Part shown: positions 9,670 to 22,842 of the stretch, one piece after another
Layout: each line of letters begins with the position of its first letter
How positions within the stretch are numbered: the stretch's first letter is position 1
DNA from: Meloidogyne chitwoodi
Lineage: Eukaryota > Nematoda > Chromadorea > Rhabditida > Meloidogynidae
DNA length: 64,000 nucleotides
Direction of reading: 5' to 3'
NCBI GenBank assembly: GCA_015183035.1
Contig: JACZZP010000006.1
Span: 372,001 to 436,000 of the forward strand
Position numbers and translations under genes: made by a program
Notes under the pieces: generated by a model
What the model was told of the DNA's origin: nothing
Databases searched by the model: none
Seen by the model: the letters and a program-made list of their open reading frames with translations, nothing else

Positions 9670-12039
9670 ATGGACTCTAAAGAATTTAATTTTGATGATT
9701 TTGTAAATAAAACAACTGAATTCAAGTCAAAATGTAATTATTTGTTAAATGAATTTAAAGAGGTATATTTTAATAAAAAATATTTTTTTTAAATTTATTT
9801 GACCATTTTTACACCTGACAATTTATTAAAAATTAATTAAACTTTTTTTAAGCCTACAACTAGTAACAACAAACTTGAAAACTTTCCTAAAGAAAAACTT
9901 GGTTTACAACTTTTCCAACTTTCTCAAATTACAAAAAAGTTGCATTATCGACTTAAAGGACCAATTGTAGACAACAGTTTTAATGACTCTTTAATTGAAG
10001 TTTTTAAGTTTTTGACACGAAAACAACTTTACAATTCTGTTCAATTGACAAACAAACATTTCTATAATGTTGTGAAGGCAAACGAAGAGATTTGGTCTAA
10101 ATATAAGTTTGGACGTTTTGCTATTGTAAGTTTAAATTGTAGAAAAACATATGTTTTTAAATTAAATTTGAATCTAAACAATAGAACAAACATTTTTTTA
10201 AAACAAAAAAGAATGTTTTTAAAACAAAAACAAGAATATTTTTAAAAACAGCAAACTTGTTTTGGTCATGAAAACATTTGTTTTTATAATAAAAAGCAAG
10301 TATTTTTAAAACATACCTGCAAACATGTTTTTAAACAAAACACACAAACATGTTTTTAAAACATAAAAATAAACTTGTTTTTACAACTTTTAACAAACTT
10401 GTTTTTAGAATACAGACACTTATCTTAATCAATCATCAAAATATTGCTCATTCAAAAATTATAAAGAATTGTCAATACCACCACAAGAACTTTCACCAAT
10501 TTTAGCTACTCTTTCTACTAACAAATGCGTTGTCAATAAATAATTTTTAAATATTATTATCGTAATTATTTTTAGGATTCGAGATTTTCTACTAATGGAC
10601 GTCTTATAAAACCTATTAAAATGCTCACAAGTCATGATGGTAATACTAGCCCTGAAGTATTTTTTCTCATTTTTTTTAAATTAATATTTTTAGGATGTTT
10701 ATTTTTTCTTTAATATAAATGAAAAAAGTGATAATGATGGTTGTGAATGTTGTACTAAATGCGAATGTTGTCAATTTATTGATTATTTACCTAAAAGGAA
10801 GTTTGACAAATTCTACATTTATTTACCGAATTTGTTAACAAATCGTTTGACTTTGGCTTCAGCAATTTTTTGGTTTAGACAATTTTCTAAGGTGATGTTT
10901 TGCTTAAATTATTTAATAATTAAAATAAACTTGTTTTAAAACTTAAAAATAAACTTGTTTTAAAACTTAAAAATAAACTTGTTTTTAAAACTTAAAAATA
11001 AACTTGTTTTTAAAACTTAAAAATAAACTTGTTTTTACAACTTCAAAATAAACTTATTTTTAAAACTTCAAAATAAACTTGTTTTTAAAACATCATTATA
11101 AACATTAAAATTTAACTTTTTATATATTTATTCTTCTTCATTTTTTATTGAAGAGCATCGTTGGACTAAAGAATTTCTTATCAACTTTCTTATACAATTT
11201 GGTTTAAACAAATTTCTACCAATTGTTACAGATGATTTTCGTTCATATCAACCTGTTTCAATGCCTTTTCTTCAAAAAACATTAATGGCAAAATCTATTT
11301 CAATTTGGGATATAAAAGGAAATGTTGATTTTTATAATTATTTAATAAATAAAGAAGGAAATAATAAAAATAATAATAATGGTATTAGAACTCATCCAGA
11401 ATCATTAACTGTTTTTGGATTTGTACCTCAAATTACTAAATTTAATGGAGATGAACAAGAAGAATGGGATAATATTTTTGATGCACTTATTAAAGTGGGA
11501 TATAACTCTAAAAATTTTTTAATTTTAAAATATTTTAAAATGTCATTTATTTATATTCTTCTAGCATTGTCTAAAAACTCGAAATCCAAATCAAATTATC
11601 GCAAAAATCAATCTCAACTTCGGTTCCCGCCCAGCACCATGGATACACACAAATATTACTGGAATGAAACTAATCTACCGATCTACAACATTTAAAATTG
11701 ATGAAGACGGGACTGAAAGCGAAACAATTGAAGTTCGCTATAGTCTTTTAAACATGTTTGATTCTAAGAAACGATTTGAAATCCGTTTGGAATGTAATTC
11801 TAATGGTTTGAATCGATTAATGGTAAGAAAATAACAATTACTATATTTTATTAATTGTAATTGTATTATTCAAAAACATGTTTTTAAACATTTAAAATAA
11901 ACATGTTTTTAACACTTAAAATAAACATGTTTTTAACATTTAAAATAAACTTGTTTTTAAACATTTAAAATAAACTTGCTAATAAATTTATTATTTTCAG
12001 ACTGAATTTACTTTGATTCGAGAAACATCTGAAGATTAA
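9670..12039 (+). CDS. F-box-like protein (467 aa)
   Basis: Eight exons (9670-9762, 9853-10125, 10409-10531, 10576-10656, 10694-10891, 11156-11494, 11565-11822, 12001-12039), all phase 0, give 467 residues. Around residues 68-100, NDSLIEVFKFLTRKQLYNSV followed by QLTNKHFYNVV has the F-box pattern (Leu, then hydrophobic-x-x-hydrophobic-phe-leu, later W). F-box proteins bind Skp1 and recruit substrates to SCF ubiquitin ligases. The rest has a Cys cluster (CECCTKCECCQ, from residue 187) and C-terminal beta-rich blocks (GMKLIYRSTTFKI). The overall layout resembles the expanded F-box-like families of tylenchid nematodes. Introns 2, 5 and 7 are loaded with an AAACTTGTTTTTAAAA-type repeat. Specific substrate is unknown. 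Confidence 0.8.
10180..11100. repeat. Intronic AAACTTG/AAACATG-TTTTT tandem repeats
   Basis: In intron 5 (10917-11095) a unit of 25-26 bp centred on AATAAACTTGTTTTTAAAAC repeats about seven times. Intron 2 (10180-10405) holds looser copies with ACATGTTTTTAAA, and intron 7 (11868-11985) has four copies with a 23-25 bp period. Exons between them are free of the repeat. Confidence 0.85.
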
Positions 12040-12397
12040 AAAACATTTTAGACATAAATATCTTAAATATATTAATGATCTTAAATATATATTTAAATAT
12101 GCTCAAAAATTATTATTTTTTCATTGTTAGAAAATTTAAACTTGTTTTTATTCAATTAAAACTTTAAATTAAACTTGTTTGTATTCTTTTATCTAAACTT
12201 GCTTCAAAACTGAATTAAAACTTTGAAACTTGTTTTTAAAAATCTAAACTTGTTTTTATTTTTAAACAACATCTAATTTAACCAAATATATTCAATTAAC
12301 CGATGTGCTAATTTGTTATATATAATAAATTAATAAAGTTAAAGCATTAAAATTTAAAATCATAAAATATTATAACCGTATTTTAGACAAAAATATT
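12040..12397. other. Convergent intergenic with AAACTTG repeats
   Basis: Separates the 3' ends of the two F-box-like genes. Several copies of the AAACTTGTTTTTA motif (12145-12260) but no coding signal. Confidence 0.6.
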
Positions 12398-13556
12398 TCA
12401 ATTATTCCAACGAGTATTTTCTTGAACATAATCATTCCAACATTCAAATGCAGCTCTTTCACCTAAAAATATTTAATTTTTAATGTCTTGAAACAAAATT
12501 TTAACAATTATAACTAAAAAATCGTATAAAACCACATTTTATATTTCTGAAAAATATTGTTGATATTTTATTAGCATTAAAAAAAATTATATTGAAAAAT
12601 TCTAATTAAATCTTGGCACTTTATAAAAGATTTTCTTAGGTTAAAAAATCGATTTTCGAAAATTAGTTTTATTTTTGGATTGAGAAAAATATTTTTTTTT
12701 AAAATTAACCTTTGAAAACAAAAGCGAACATATTCAATTGATTTAAATCAAAATCAAACAGATTAAGTACGTCTTTAAATCGTTGAAAAATTGTAATGCT
12801 TGCTACAACTTTTAATCGAAATGCTCTTTTTAACTTGAAAAACAAATTTATAAAAATATATAATTAAAAAATCAAACATTTTTAAATGAAGCAGGATATT
12901 CTTCTTCGGGCCATGTGTAATGTGGAAGGGCGAAGAACTATAAAATTAAGAAAAATTTGTTTTTCGCAAGAAAGTTTATTAAGAAATTTTTAAAAATAAA
13001 TAATCAAAGAAAAATATAATTTTGCTGATCTTTTACAAGATAGCAAAAAATCGATAGAACTGTAAAAGAATGTTAAAATGTTAAAAATTAACTTAAACAT
13101 GTATATTAACCTTAGAAATTGATGCCAACGATCGCAACCTTACTGGTAATGCTAAATTGAAATTAATAAAAAATTTTTTTTTTATTTTTTTTTTAATTTT
13201 ATTACCATGAAAAAATGCATTTATATTATTTAATTCATTAATTTTACAGTTTACTTCCGCTTTACTTATGGAATGTTCAAAAAGCCAAATAATTCTAGTC
13301 AAATAATTATTTACTTCTTGCTTCTTCTAAAAATATTTTTAAAATTGTACAATTAAAAATAATTAAAAAAATAATTTTTATTTTTTTAATTATTTAAACA
13401 AACAGTTTTTAACAATATAATCCATTTTATTTGGAGTTTAAAAATAAAAATATAAAATATTCTTGATATTCTAATTTCTCTCCATTTTAAATTAAAAGGA
13501 ATAAAATTAATTAATTCAGAAATTAATTCTGTTGATAAATTAATTTTATTTTTCAT
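12398..13556 (-). CDS. F-box-like protein, second copy (187 aa)
   Basis: Six exons (13556-13404, 13326-13206, 13151-13111, 12937-12878, 12833-12710, 12462-12398) close perfectly in phase to 187 residues. The N-terminus LSTELISELINFIPFNLKWR has the F-box-like opening seen in nematode families (polar-x-hydrophobic-x-x-hydrophobic, then IPF..W). The C-terminal part includes HYTWPEEEYPASFKN, LKRAFRLKVVASITIFQRF and FECWNDYV. I see no catalytic motif. It faces the 467-aa F-box-like gene tail to tail, which suggests a local cluster, although the two are too diverged to call recent duplicates by eye. Length is short for the family, so an upstream exon or a truncation is possible. Confidence 0.6.
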
Positions 13557-16500
13557 TATATTTTTAGGTTATTTTTTTTTTTGATAATTCTTGATAAAAT
13601 CCAAAAATTTTAAAATGAAATATTACAAAAAAATTATTGGGTAAATATTAAATATGGGTAAACATTCAAAATGGTTTAAAAAGGTAAAACACAAACTATC
13701 CGTTAGTAAAGAAACAATGCATCTTATAAATGTAAAGAAAAATCAGAAAAATAAAAATCAGAAATTAAAAACTTTGTTTTGAAAAACATTAAGAAAATTA
13801 AAAGAAAAACAAACCATAACAAAAAAGCATAAAAACACACAATGAACAAACAAAAAAAACATGTTTTCCGGAAATATTTCAATGTTTTTGTTAAAAAATA
13901 AAAAAATTACAACATTGTTATCACAAAAACATACTTTACATATAAAACATGTTTTTATTAAACAATTTTAAAAATTATACAAAAACATTTTAATAAATTT
14001 AGTTTTACAAACATAAAATATCACAAAACAAAAATATTAAGAATAACATAAACATACTATAAAACTTAAAAACACATAATTAAACAAATAAAATATTCCA
14101 TCAAACTTGCAAAAATATTTTTTATATAAAAATAACTTTTAAAGTTAGAAAATTTAAATTTGTTTTTATTCAATAAAACTTTATATAAAACTTGTTTATA
14201 TTATTTGATTTAAACTTTCTTTAAAACTTGAATTAAAACTTCAAAACTTGCTTTTTAAAATCTAAACTTGTTTTGATTTTTAAACAACATCTAATAAATG
14301 TTTTAACTAAAAAAACATTAAAAAACTTAACACTAACTTATTACTGCGTTTACAAGTTACAAACTTAAATTACGTTCATAATTAACGTTTTAAACTAATA
14401 TTTTATATTACGTTTCTAAGCAACAAAACAAAACATTCTGAAAAATAAAATTATTTATTATAAAACTTTAAAGGCTTCTCACGCGAACATTTTTCTTTTC
14501 TTTTTTTATTTCTTTTATACTTTAAAATTCATTTATTATTTTTATAATTAATTTTTAAGAAAAGCTCTTTCTTTACTTCCTTTTTTTAATTTTCTTTTAA
14601 TATACCTAAATAAATATGAAGATAATAATTAAATATTTATTAATTTAAAATGTTCTCTCGATATACTAGATAATTTCTTCAAAGCAAAAATTTTCCGTAA
14701 ATTCGATTCTCATTTTTTCCTTTAATTTTTAATTTTACTAAAATTAAAATTTTTTCTAATTTAAAAAATGATTTTTTTGTTTTGTGTATTCCTCTCCTTT
14801 AGTTTCACCTCAATAAATATATGCTTTTAATTTTTAAATTGAATAAAAAATTTTTTAAATCTGCTCTTCATTATTTCCCTCATTTAATAATACATCTTTT
14901 TGCTCATTTTACTTAAAATTTTCCAATTCACTCAACAATTTTTTATTTGTTCATTTCTTTGACGACATTTTTGCGCATAAGATTTGTGAGTATAGGAAAG
15001 AAAAAACTTGGATTTAATTTTACTTAAAATATTTTTGTTTTTACTTTAAAAGTTTGCTAATAAAATAGAAATACAAATAAAAATTTTTTTATAAAATGAA
15101 AAAAAGTTATAGCCAAAAAACTGTTTTTTTGGTCAAAATTTGAGGTCTTTTTGGAGGTTTTTTAACCATAACATTTTTTATTAGTAGTCTAAAAATAAGC
15201 TTTATAATACATTTTGTAGATAATTTAATTCTCTATCGAATGATATTAAGAAAAAAAATAAAAGTTTAGTTGTTGAATTAATATAAAAATTAAAAGTTGT
15301 GTAGTTTTAAATGACCTCTCCCGCAAAATTTAAAATAAAAAATTAAAAAAAAATCAAAAATATATTTTTTTATTGTTTACCAAACACTTTTCCAAAAATA
15401 TAAAACCACTAAACTTTTTATAAATCCCTCTCTTCCCATTCAAATTTTTTTTATTGTTTTCCCTCCTCTTTTCGCTCCCAATTTTTTTGATTTTTCAAAA
15501 AAAAAAATTATTTTTTATAAACTATCTATTTTTTCGTTGGCATTGCTCTACTCTCTTTTAGTTTAGTCAGTTTGTCATCTCACACCCGTTTTTCTCCGAA
15601 AAAAAGACAACAAATCGATGCTAAATATTCAGGGGAGAAGGTCGTTTTTCCCCTATTCTACGCACGTATCAGATAAAAAATATAAAATTTCTTTTTTTTT
15701 CTTTCTTAAAATGGTCAAAGACTACGAGAAAATTATCTTTAATAAATTTTTGATTGTTAATTTATTTTATTTCTAAAAATAGAATTTTTTTAAATTTAAA
15801 AATCAATTTATTAAGTGGGTTAATTTGATTTTTTTAGTCTTTTTCTAATCTTTTAAATTTATAACTTTTTATTTAATTGAGTTATTAACTTGAAATTTTG
15901 CCAAATTATAGAAATAACATTCTTCTATTAAATTTCAAAAAATAAATTTTTAATATTAAAATTAGCAAAAGATATAAATTTTTAAATATTGTTTGATTAG
16001 GCGCATTTTTGGTAGTTGATAAATAGTAAAATTTGCATAACTTTTGATTAAATAAAAATATAAATTTAAAATTTTGTCTAAAAATAGTTCAAACATTTTT
16101 CTATAAAATTCCAAAAAATCAAATTTTTACTCAAAAGATAAATAAAGTTATAAATTTTAAAGTCATTTAAATTATTCATGTTTTTAGCAGGCGTTAATTT
16201 AACAGACGACTAGTAAAAAATTGATAACTTTTGTTTTTAAAGATCTAAACATTTGAAACTTTGCATAATTATAGTCCAAATAATTAGCTATAAAATTAAT
16301 TAAAAAATAAATTTTTTTGTTAATAATTAAACAAAGTTATGGCAAAAAATAAGGAAGGATGCAAATATTTAAGGTCACCCAACCCTCCTTAAAAATTTAT
16401 AAATTTTTATTTTCAAGATAATTTTTTTGTTTTTATTTTATTTTATAGTCCAGAATCTCCTCTATTTTTTGAGTATTTATGCTTTGTATTTTTTACAATT

Positions 16501-18011
16501 AAAAAAATTAAAAAATTTTTTTTAAACATACTACATACCACTTACTATTTTTTCTTTCTTTTTTATTGCGTTCACATATTTAACGTTTTTATTTATTTTA
16601 TTTTTCTTTATTATTATTTAGTTGATCTATTAAAAGCTAAAAAGAATTTTCATTTAAAATAATTTTTATTGCTTTAAAAAGCAAAATATAAGCAAAAAAG
16701 CATGCATTGCATTGTTTGTTTAATAATAAAAATATTAATAAAAATATATTTTGAAAAAAAATATTTTTTTTATTCTTTTTAAGCTTTTTTATTCTCTATT
16801 CGATTCAAAATTACAAATAAAAAAATTTTTTTAATTTTTTAAAATTAAAAAATGTCCAAAAAGCTTCTTAACAATTATTAGCCTTAATCACTCTTTCTTA
16901 CTTTTTTCTTTGCAAACAAAAGTTTAAAAAATTTATTTTAAATTTCACACTTTGACTTGATGATTCACACATTTTAACATTAAAATTTTAAATTTTTGCA
17001 AAGAAAAAATTAAAAAAAAATTTTTTAAAGACTAAAAATCGAAAAATAAATTAAAATTTATTCTCATTTTTTTTAATTTAATATTATTTTAAAATTATAT
17101 TTTATTTATTGACTATGTAAATATAAAAGGAAAATCAATGAAAATATCAAATAAATAAATAAAAAGAATAAAAAAATAAAAAAAGTTCTCTGGGTGTAAC
17201 CAGTTGCAGTTCCGGATCAGTTCATTTCTATCTCCATAACTCCTCGATGGATGAACCTTTTTTTAATATCTTTATATCATTCGATAGAGAATTAAATTTG
17301 CTACAAGAATGAGTATTAAAATTTTTTTTGAATTTATTTGTAAAAAAGTTATGGCCAAAAAAGTTCAAAAATCTTCACTTTTTTACAGTTTTTGACCTTA
17401 ATTTTTTTTCCTTATTCTCCTAAAATTAACCTTTCTGATTCATTTTATAGCAAATTTAATTCTCTATTAAATAAAATTTAAAAATAATTTTTAACCTTTT
17501 GAATTCAATAATTATAAGTTTAAAAATCAACTGCGCCGAAAGACTCAAACCAGTCCATTTCTTTTTATTTTTTTTTCAAAGGAAAAAAGCTTTGGAGGAA
17601 ACCTGTAATTTTAATTTTTACTTGTGCAACATCTTATTTATCTTTTTTTATAAAAAATTAACAACCAAAATATAAGTCTTAATGTATTTTGATCGATTAA
17701 CTTGCTGAATAAATAACAAAAAATAAAAAATATATTTCACATGCCTTTATGTTTTTATTTTTATTTAAAACTAATCTATAATTATTAATTCATTTAATAT
17801 TTTTATTTTTTTAAGATTTGTGCCATTATTTTCTATTGCTGGTTAACAAATTAATTAAATATTATTAAATTTATTAAAAAACACAACACCAAAAAACAAA
17901 GTTTACTAAGCGACAATTAACCGAACATCTATAGCAAGAAAAACAAAAAGAGCAAAATTAAAAAAAAATAAAAATTAACAAAATATCAAAAACAACAAAT
18001 AACACCAGAAA
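13557..18011. other. 4.4-kb AT-rich gene-poor region
   Basis: No gene supported on either strand. It contains AAACATG/AAACTTG motif clusters (13850-14290), degenerate ~180-bp repeats (15855-16350), and sequences sharing blocks such as AATTTAATTCTCTATCGAAT (inverted at 15218-15245 versus 17275-17300) and AAAGTTATGGCCAAAA. A mixed-composition stretch at 15530-15670 could be a promoter or non-coding exon, but nothing decides it. Confidence 0.55.
15855..16350. repeat. Three degenerate ~180-bp tandem units
   Basis: Units start near 15858, 16033 and 16222. Each begins with (G/C/T)ATAACTTTT and goes on to TTTGAAACTTTGCATAATTATAG-like, CTATAAAATT-like and AAAGTTAT-like blocks in the same order. Copies are diverged and AT-rich. 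Confidence 0.5.
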
Positions 18012-21000
18012 ATGACAAAACACCCACAACAAACTGAAAACATTCAAAACAATATTCACCAAAAACATTCTCTAAGTTTAAATAATTTATTAACAGTCCC
18101 AAAACAACAACAAAACATTAAACAAAACTTACAACAAAACACTCAACAAAACATTAAACTAAATATTCAACATAACACTAAACAAAACACTCAACAACAA
18201 CATTCTCCATTATCAATAAATAGTTTTTGTAGTGTTGGCAATTTAAGTGTAAAAACATCAAGTAGTAATAGTAGTACTTTTTTCCCTATATCAACAACTG
18301 AACAAATTTCACAAATTACAAGATTTCCTGTTTTATTACCTAAAGAAGAACAAATATGTTTATATAGTGAAAAAAAGTTGGTTAAAAATAAATTTTTAGG
18401 GTATTTTTAATAAAATTAAAATTCGTGGGCATTTTGTCCAAAAAACATTTTGTCAAATTTTTACTCAAAAAACGATAAAAAAAATTTTTTACCAAAATAA
18501 CATAAAATAAAAATTAAAATATTGATTAATATTTTATTTTAAAATATATATAAATTTATTATATTTATTTATTTCATTTTAAATGACAGAAAAAGGAATT
18601 TTTCTTATCTATATAAATTTTTAATATGTATTATCTTTAAATAAATAAATAATTTATTTAAATATATATTAGGTATTTGAGGTTATTTTGTGAGTTTTTT
18701 GTCTTAAAAATTCAAAAATTATTTAAAATAAAAATTAAATAAATTCTTAATTTTTTAAATTTTTTTAAAGTAATTCAATTTCATCCCTTGCATATCCTTC
18801 GTCTTCTAAAGAATTACCCTTAAACTTAACAGAACAACAAAACAACAATATTTATAATTGCCCAACTTGTAATAATAAAATAAATGTTTTTGAACAACAA
18901 AAACCAGAATTAAATGACAACAAATCTCAAAACGCAAAAAATAAAAATACAAAAGTTTCAAAAAACACAAAAAACATAATAGTAATTCCCCCCTCATCCC
19001 CAACATCTTCTGAACAAAAAGAAGCAAACATTTTAAAAATAACTTGTATGCCTTTACCTGAAAGGCAAAATAATAATGAAGGAGTGGTTGATGAAGATAG
19101 TGGAAATAATAATAGTCATTTTAAATTATTACAACAAAAATTATTTGAAAATTATCATACTGTTGCTTATACCTTAGTTATTTTAACGGTAAATATTTAG
19201 ATTTTTTTTAAATAAAATCATATTAAATATAAAAATTATTATTTTATTTTAAAATTTATTATTTTCAGTGTTTTCTAGCATTTTGTGAATATCTTTACTT
19301 AAGACTTGTTAGTTTTATCTTCCCTGAACCTATAATTTATCGAAGAAAATGTGAGAAGCATTACAATGAGGTTGTTTATAGGAATGAATTACACTTTGCT
19401 TCTGGTCTTGCTATATTTCTTGTTATGGGAATTTTTCAAATTTTGGTAATTTTTTAATAAATTTATTATTTTTATTTTTAATATTTTTTTAAAAATATTT
19501 AATTTTAAATTTAAATAAATTTAAAAAAATAAATTAAAGTGTTTCTTTCTGCTTACAATCTCAAAAAAAGTTTTGGATGTAAAGCATACAACATTTTCTC
19601 AAGTTTTAAGCATAGAAGAGCGATTGCATTTTGAACTTGTTTTTGCTGTAAAACGAACAATGTTTGCAACTTTATATCCAACATTTGGTATGTTTTATAT
19701 TAATTCTGATTTTATCTAAATATGTACAACATTTGATTATAATATAACAAAATACAGAAATTCTGATTTTACAAACTAAAAATACAAAAATTCTGATTGG
19801 AAAATACATAAATCTGACAATATAAAATTCTGATTTTATAAATAACTACCTAATTAGAAAAAACAAAGACAATAAACAAATTATTTATAAAAAATAAAAT
19901 ACAAATTCTGTTGTTTGTTAATAATCTAAATACAATAAAATACCTTTAATTTTTTAGCAATTTACCTACTTTGTTCATCTGTAATTTATTGTGTTATATT
20001 TTACATGGTTGGACTTAGGTAATTTAAAAATTTTCTTATAATATTTTATTTTGATATTGTCAGAGATCCAATAGTCCACAATGGGTCACGTATAATTATT
20101 TATGTTTTTGATGCTTGTATTATTCTCTACTTTTTGGCATTTCCTGTATTATGTGTTATATTCCATCCAGAAATTAATTGTTGTCGTACAAGTTTTTCAA
20201 GAATATGTTGTTGCTGTACTTGCCTTTGGCGAACACAGAGGAGAATAAGGGATAGAGCAAATGCACAACAATTTGGAAACAGGCATTTTTTAATAATAAA
20301 AAATAAATTGAAACTAGAGAGACCACAAATTTCTGATTTTATAAAAAATACAAAAATGTTGTGATTTAAAAATTGTAAAATTTTTGGGTCATTAAACCCA
20401 CTGTTTTAAGCCAGTCGTTGCAGACAAACGATGAGGAAATTGTTGTGGTGGCGGCGCATCCCATTACGTCGACGACCGACAACTCCGAGGAGACTAAAAG
20501 CGAAAGTCAACAGGCAAACATTACCTTTAATGGTAATAACGGCAGCATCAACACCAAGCATATGCAGCAACAAAATTTTTCAGCGACGCTCTCCGAAGAC
20601 GAGGCTATCAGCGGTGGAAATGATGGCAGAGCAGGAAGCTCTACTGGAAGGAGACAACGATTCTCTGGTCAACAGCAACGAATTAATAAAGGTAAAAAAT
20701 ACAAATTACAATGTAAAAAATAATAAAAACACACATGTTATATTCTGATTTTTAAAAAAATAAAAAATACAGAATTAACAATTTTGTGTTTTTGAATTAC
20801 ATATTAGTTGTCAGATTTTATTTTTGTATTTTTAAAAACCAGAACTTTGTGTTTTTGAATTGTTTTAATAAAATCAGAATTTATCAGAATCTTTTGTTTG
20901 TTTTACTAAAATCAGAATTTAACAGTTAAAAAAATCAGAACATCTTGTGTTTTAATCCATTATTTCTGATTTGTATTTTCTTCAAGTTTATTTATTTTTT

Positions 21001-21858
21001 TTAGAATTACCGATACGAACAAAACAACAAACCAGAATTAGGACTAAATCTCCGATGAGTGGTTCAAACAAAAATTATGGGAGTCTTGAACGAAGGCAGC
21101 CATTAGAGTCTGTAAATAATAATTATGAAATATCTTCACCAAATTCTTTTGATAATAATAATTTTAATAACGGGGAAGATAAAAAAACAAAAATAAAAAA
21201 TTACGACAAAATATATAATAAATTTAATGATGATAATAACAAATTAGATCAAATAACAAAAATTGAAAAAGAAGAAAACAATTTAACAACAAAAAACACA
21301 ACAAAACATTCAAATACAGTAATAAATAGTAAAAGAAGAGAAATATCAACACAAACTGAGGCTGTTAGGCGTAGATTACAACAGAGAAGACAACAAAGTA
21401 AATATAAAAGGTTAATAACTGGAAGTGATGAATTAATTATAATAAATGGAAGAATTAATAATAATATTTTAAATGATCAAGAAAATTGTGGAAATGAAGA
21501 AAAAGAAGAAAAGATAAAAAGAAGGAATAATTTTGTAAATGAAGAAGAGAAGAAAAATGAAGAAAATGGAAGAAAGAAGAAAATAAAGAAAAGATTGGAA
21601 GATGAAGAAGATAAAGTTGATAAAGAAGAAAATAAAATTAATTCAAAAGAAGAAGAAGAAGAAGAATTAAATAGTAAAAATAGTTTATTTACACAAGAGG
21701 AATTGTCAATTAATTTTAAAGGAGATTTAGAGGAAAATGAAAATAATAATAATAATGAAGAAGAAAAAGAAGAAATATTTAATAATTATTCCAATAAAAT
21801 AGAATATATAAATAATAAAAGAAATAAAAAAAATAATAAAATAATTGTAAAATGTTAA
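18012..21858 (+). CDS. Multi-pass membrane protein with long charged tail (874 aa)
   Basis: Eight exons (18012-18400, 18771-19188, 19269-19445, 19540-19687, 19958-20018, 20064-20360, 20411-20691, 21005-21858) join in frame to 874 residues. The first ~250 residues are Gln/Asn/Ser-rich low complexity with one CPTC motif. At least four hydrophobic segments follow, near residues 259-281, 311-335, 368-397 and 407-430 (for example IYLLCSSVIYCVIFYMVGL). A Cys cluster (NCCRTSFSRICCCCTCLW) then suggests palmitoylation at the cytosolic face. The tail (exons 7-8) is Asn/Glu/Lys-rich with the block QTEAVRRRLQQRRQQSKYKR. I do not recognise the family; it lacks hallmark GPCR motifs. Introns contain clusters of an ATTCTGATTTT motif. 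The start ATG is the first in frame after A-rich sequence. Confidence 0.65.
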
Positions 21859-22646
21859 AAATAGATAGGTAAATTCACAGAATAGATCTCTGACTCTATT
21901 GTCCACTTTTTTTAATTTTTTAAATTTTTTTAATTTTTTTGTTATTTAATTTGAATAATCTAATGAGGACATTTTTTCAGTAAAAATTTATTTAAAAAAT
22001 TAGAAGAAAAAAATTAATTGTCTCTCTCTCTTATTAATGTTCCCTTACTACTACTACAGTCAGAGGTTTTACCCACTGTTTATTTTGTTTTTTATTTTTT
22101 TCTATTTTTATTAATGTAAATTTTGGCCATTCTACTACCTAAATTTTAACTTTTATTTTTTTTAATTTTATGATTTTATTTTTACCATTTTGAAATTTGA
22201 CATTTTGTAATTTTTATTTTTTTATTATTTGATCAAAATAATTGTTTTATTTAATTTGTGAATAATTGCTCATATTTATGTTTATTTAAAAAAAATAAAA
22301 TATATTAATTGTTATTAAGATATATTTAATTTTAAAAATAAATTTAAAATTATTTAAAAATATTTCTTTTTTTTTTTTGACGTATTTCTGACGTTCTTTT
22401 TCTTTAAAAATATTTATTTTTTAATAATTGTCAACAAAAAAATTTATTTAGGAAAAAGCTAATTACTTGACTTTATTTAATTGCTATTTTTTTATTTTTA
22501 AATTTACTCATCTTATAAAAAAAAATAAAAAAGAAATACCTATTACTTTATTTTTTAAAATAAAGTAATTATTAAAGAGATTTTTTTATTTAAAATACCT
22601 ATATACCCTTTTATTAAAGAACTAATTTTATTATGTTTTTATCGTG

Positions 22647-22842
22647 TCCGAAAATGCATCAGTAAAGAAACAGTGCATAGTATTATAAGAAAAACATGAA
22701 AACATATAAAAAACATAAAAACACATATACAGCAACAAAAACATATAAAAAACATAAAAATACAAAAAATATTCTGTTTTTCGTGTGTTTTTGATTTTCT
22801 TTCGAGTTTATGTACTGTTTCTTCACTGATGCATTTTCGGGA
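22647..22842. mobile_element. Inverted-repeat element (~196 bp)
   Basis: Left end TCCGAAAATGCATCAGTAAA and right end, reverse-complemented, TCCCGAAAATGCATCAGTGA form inverted repeats of about 30 bp that extend into GAAACAGT. The interior is an AACATAAAAACA-rich repeat. A related fragment, with AAAGAAACAATGCAT, lies at about 13708-13730. No convincing target duplication. Confidence 0.65.

Noticed and set aside
20431..20748. Arg-rich 105-codon frame as the main product of exon 7
   Set aside because: It does not connect in phase to exon 8, whereas the overlapping frame does on both sides; kept only as a possible dual-coding finding.
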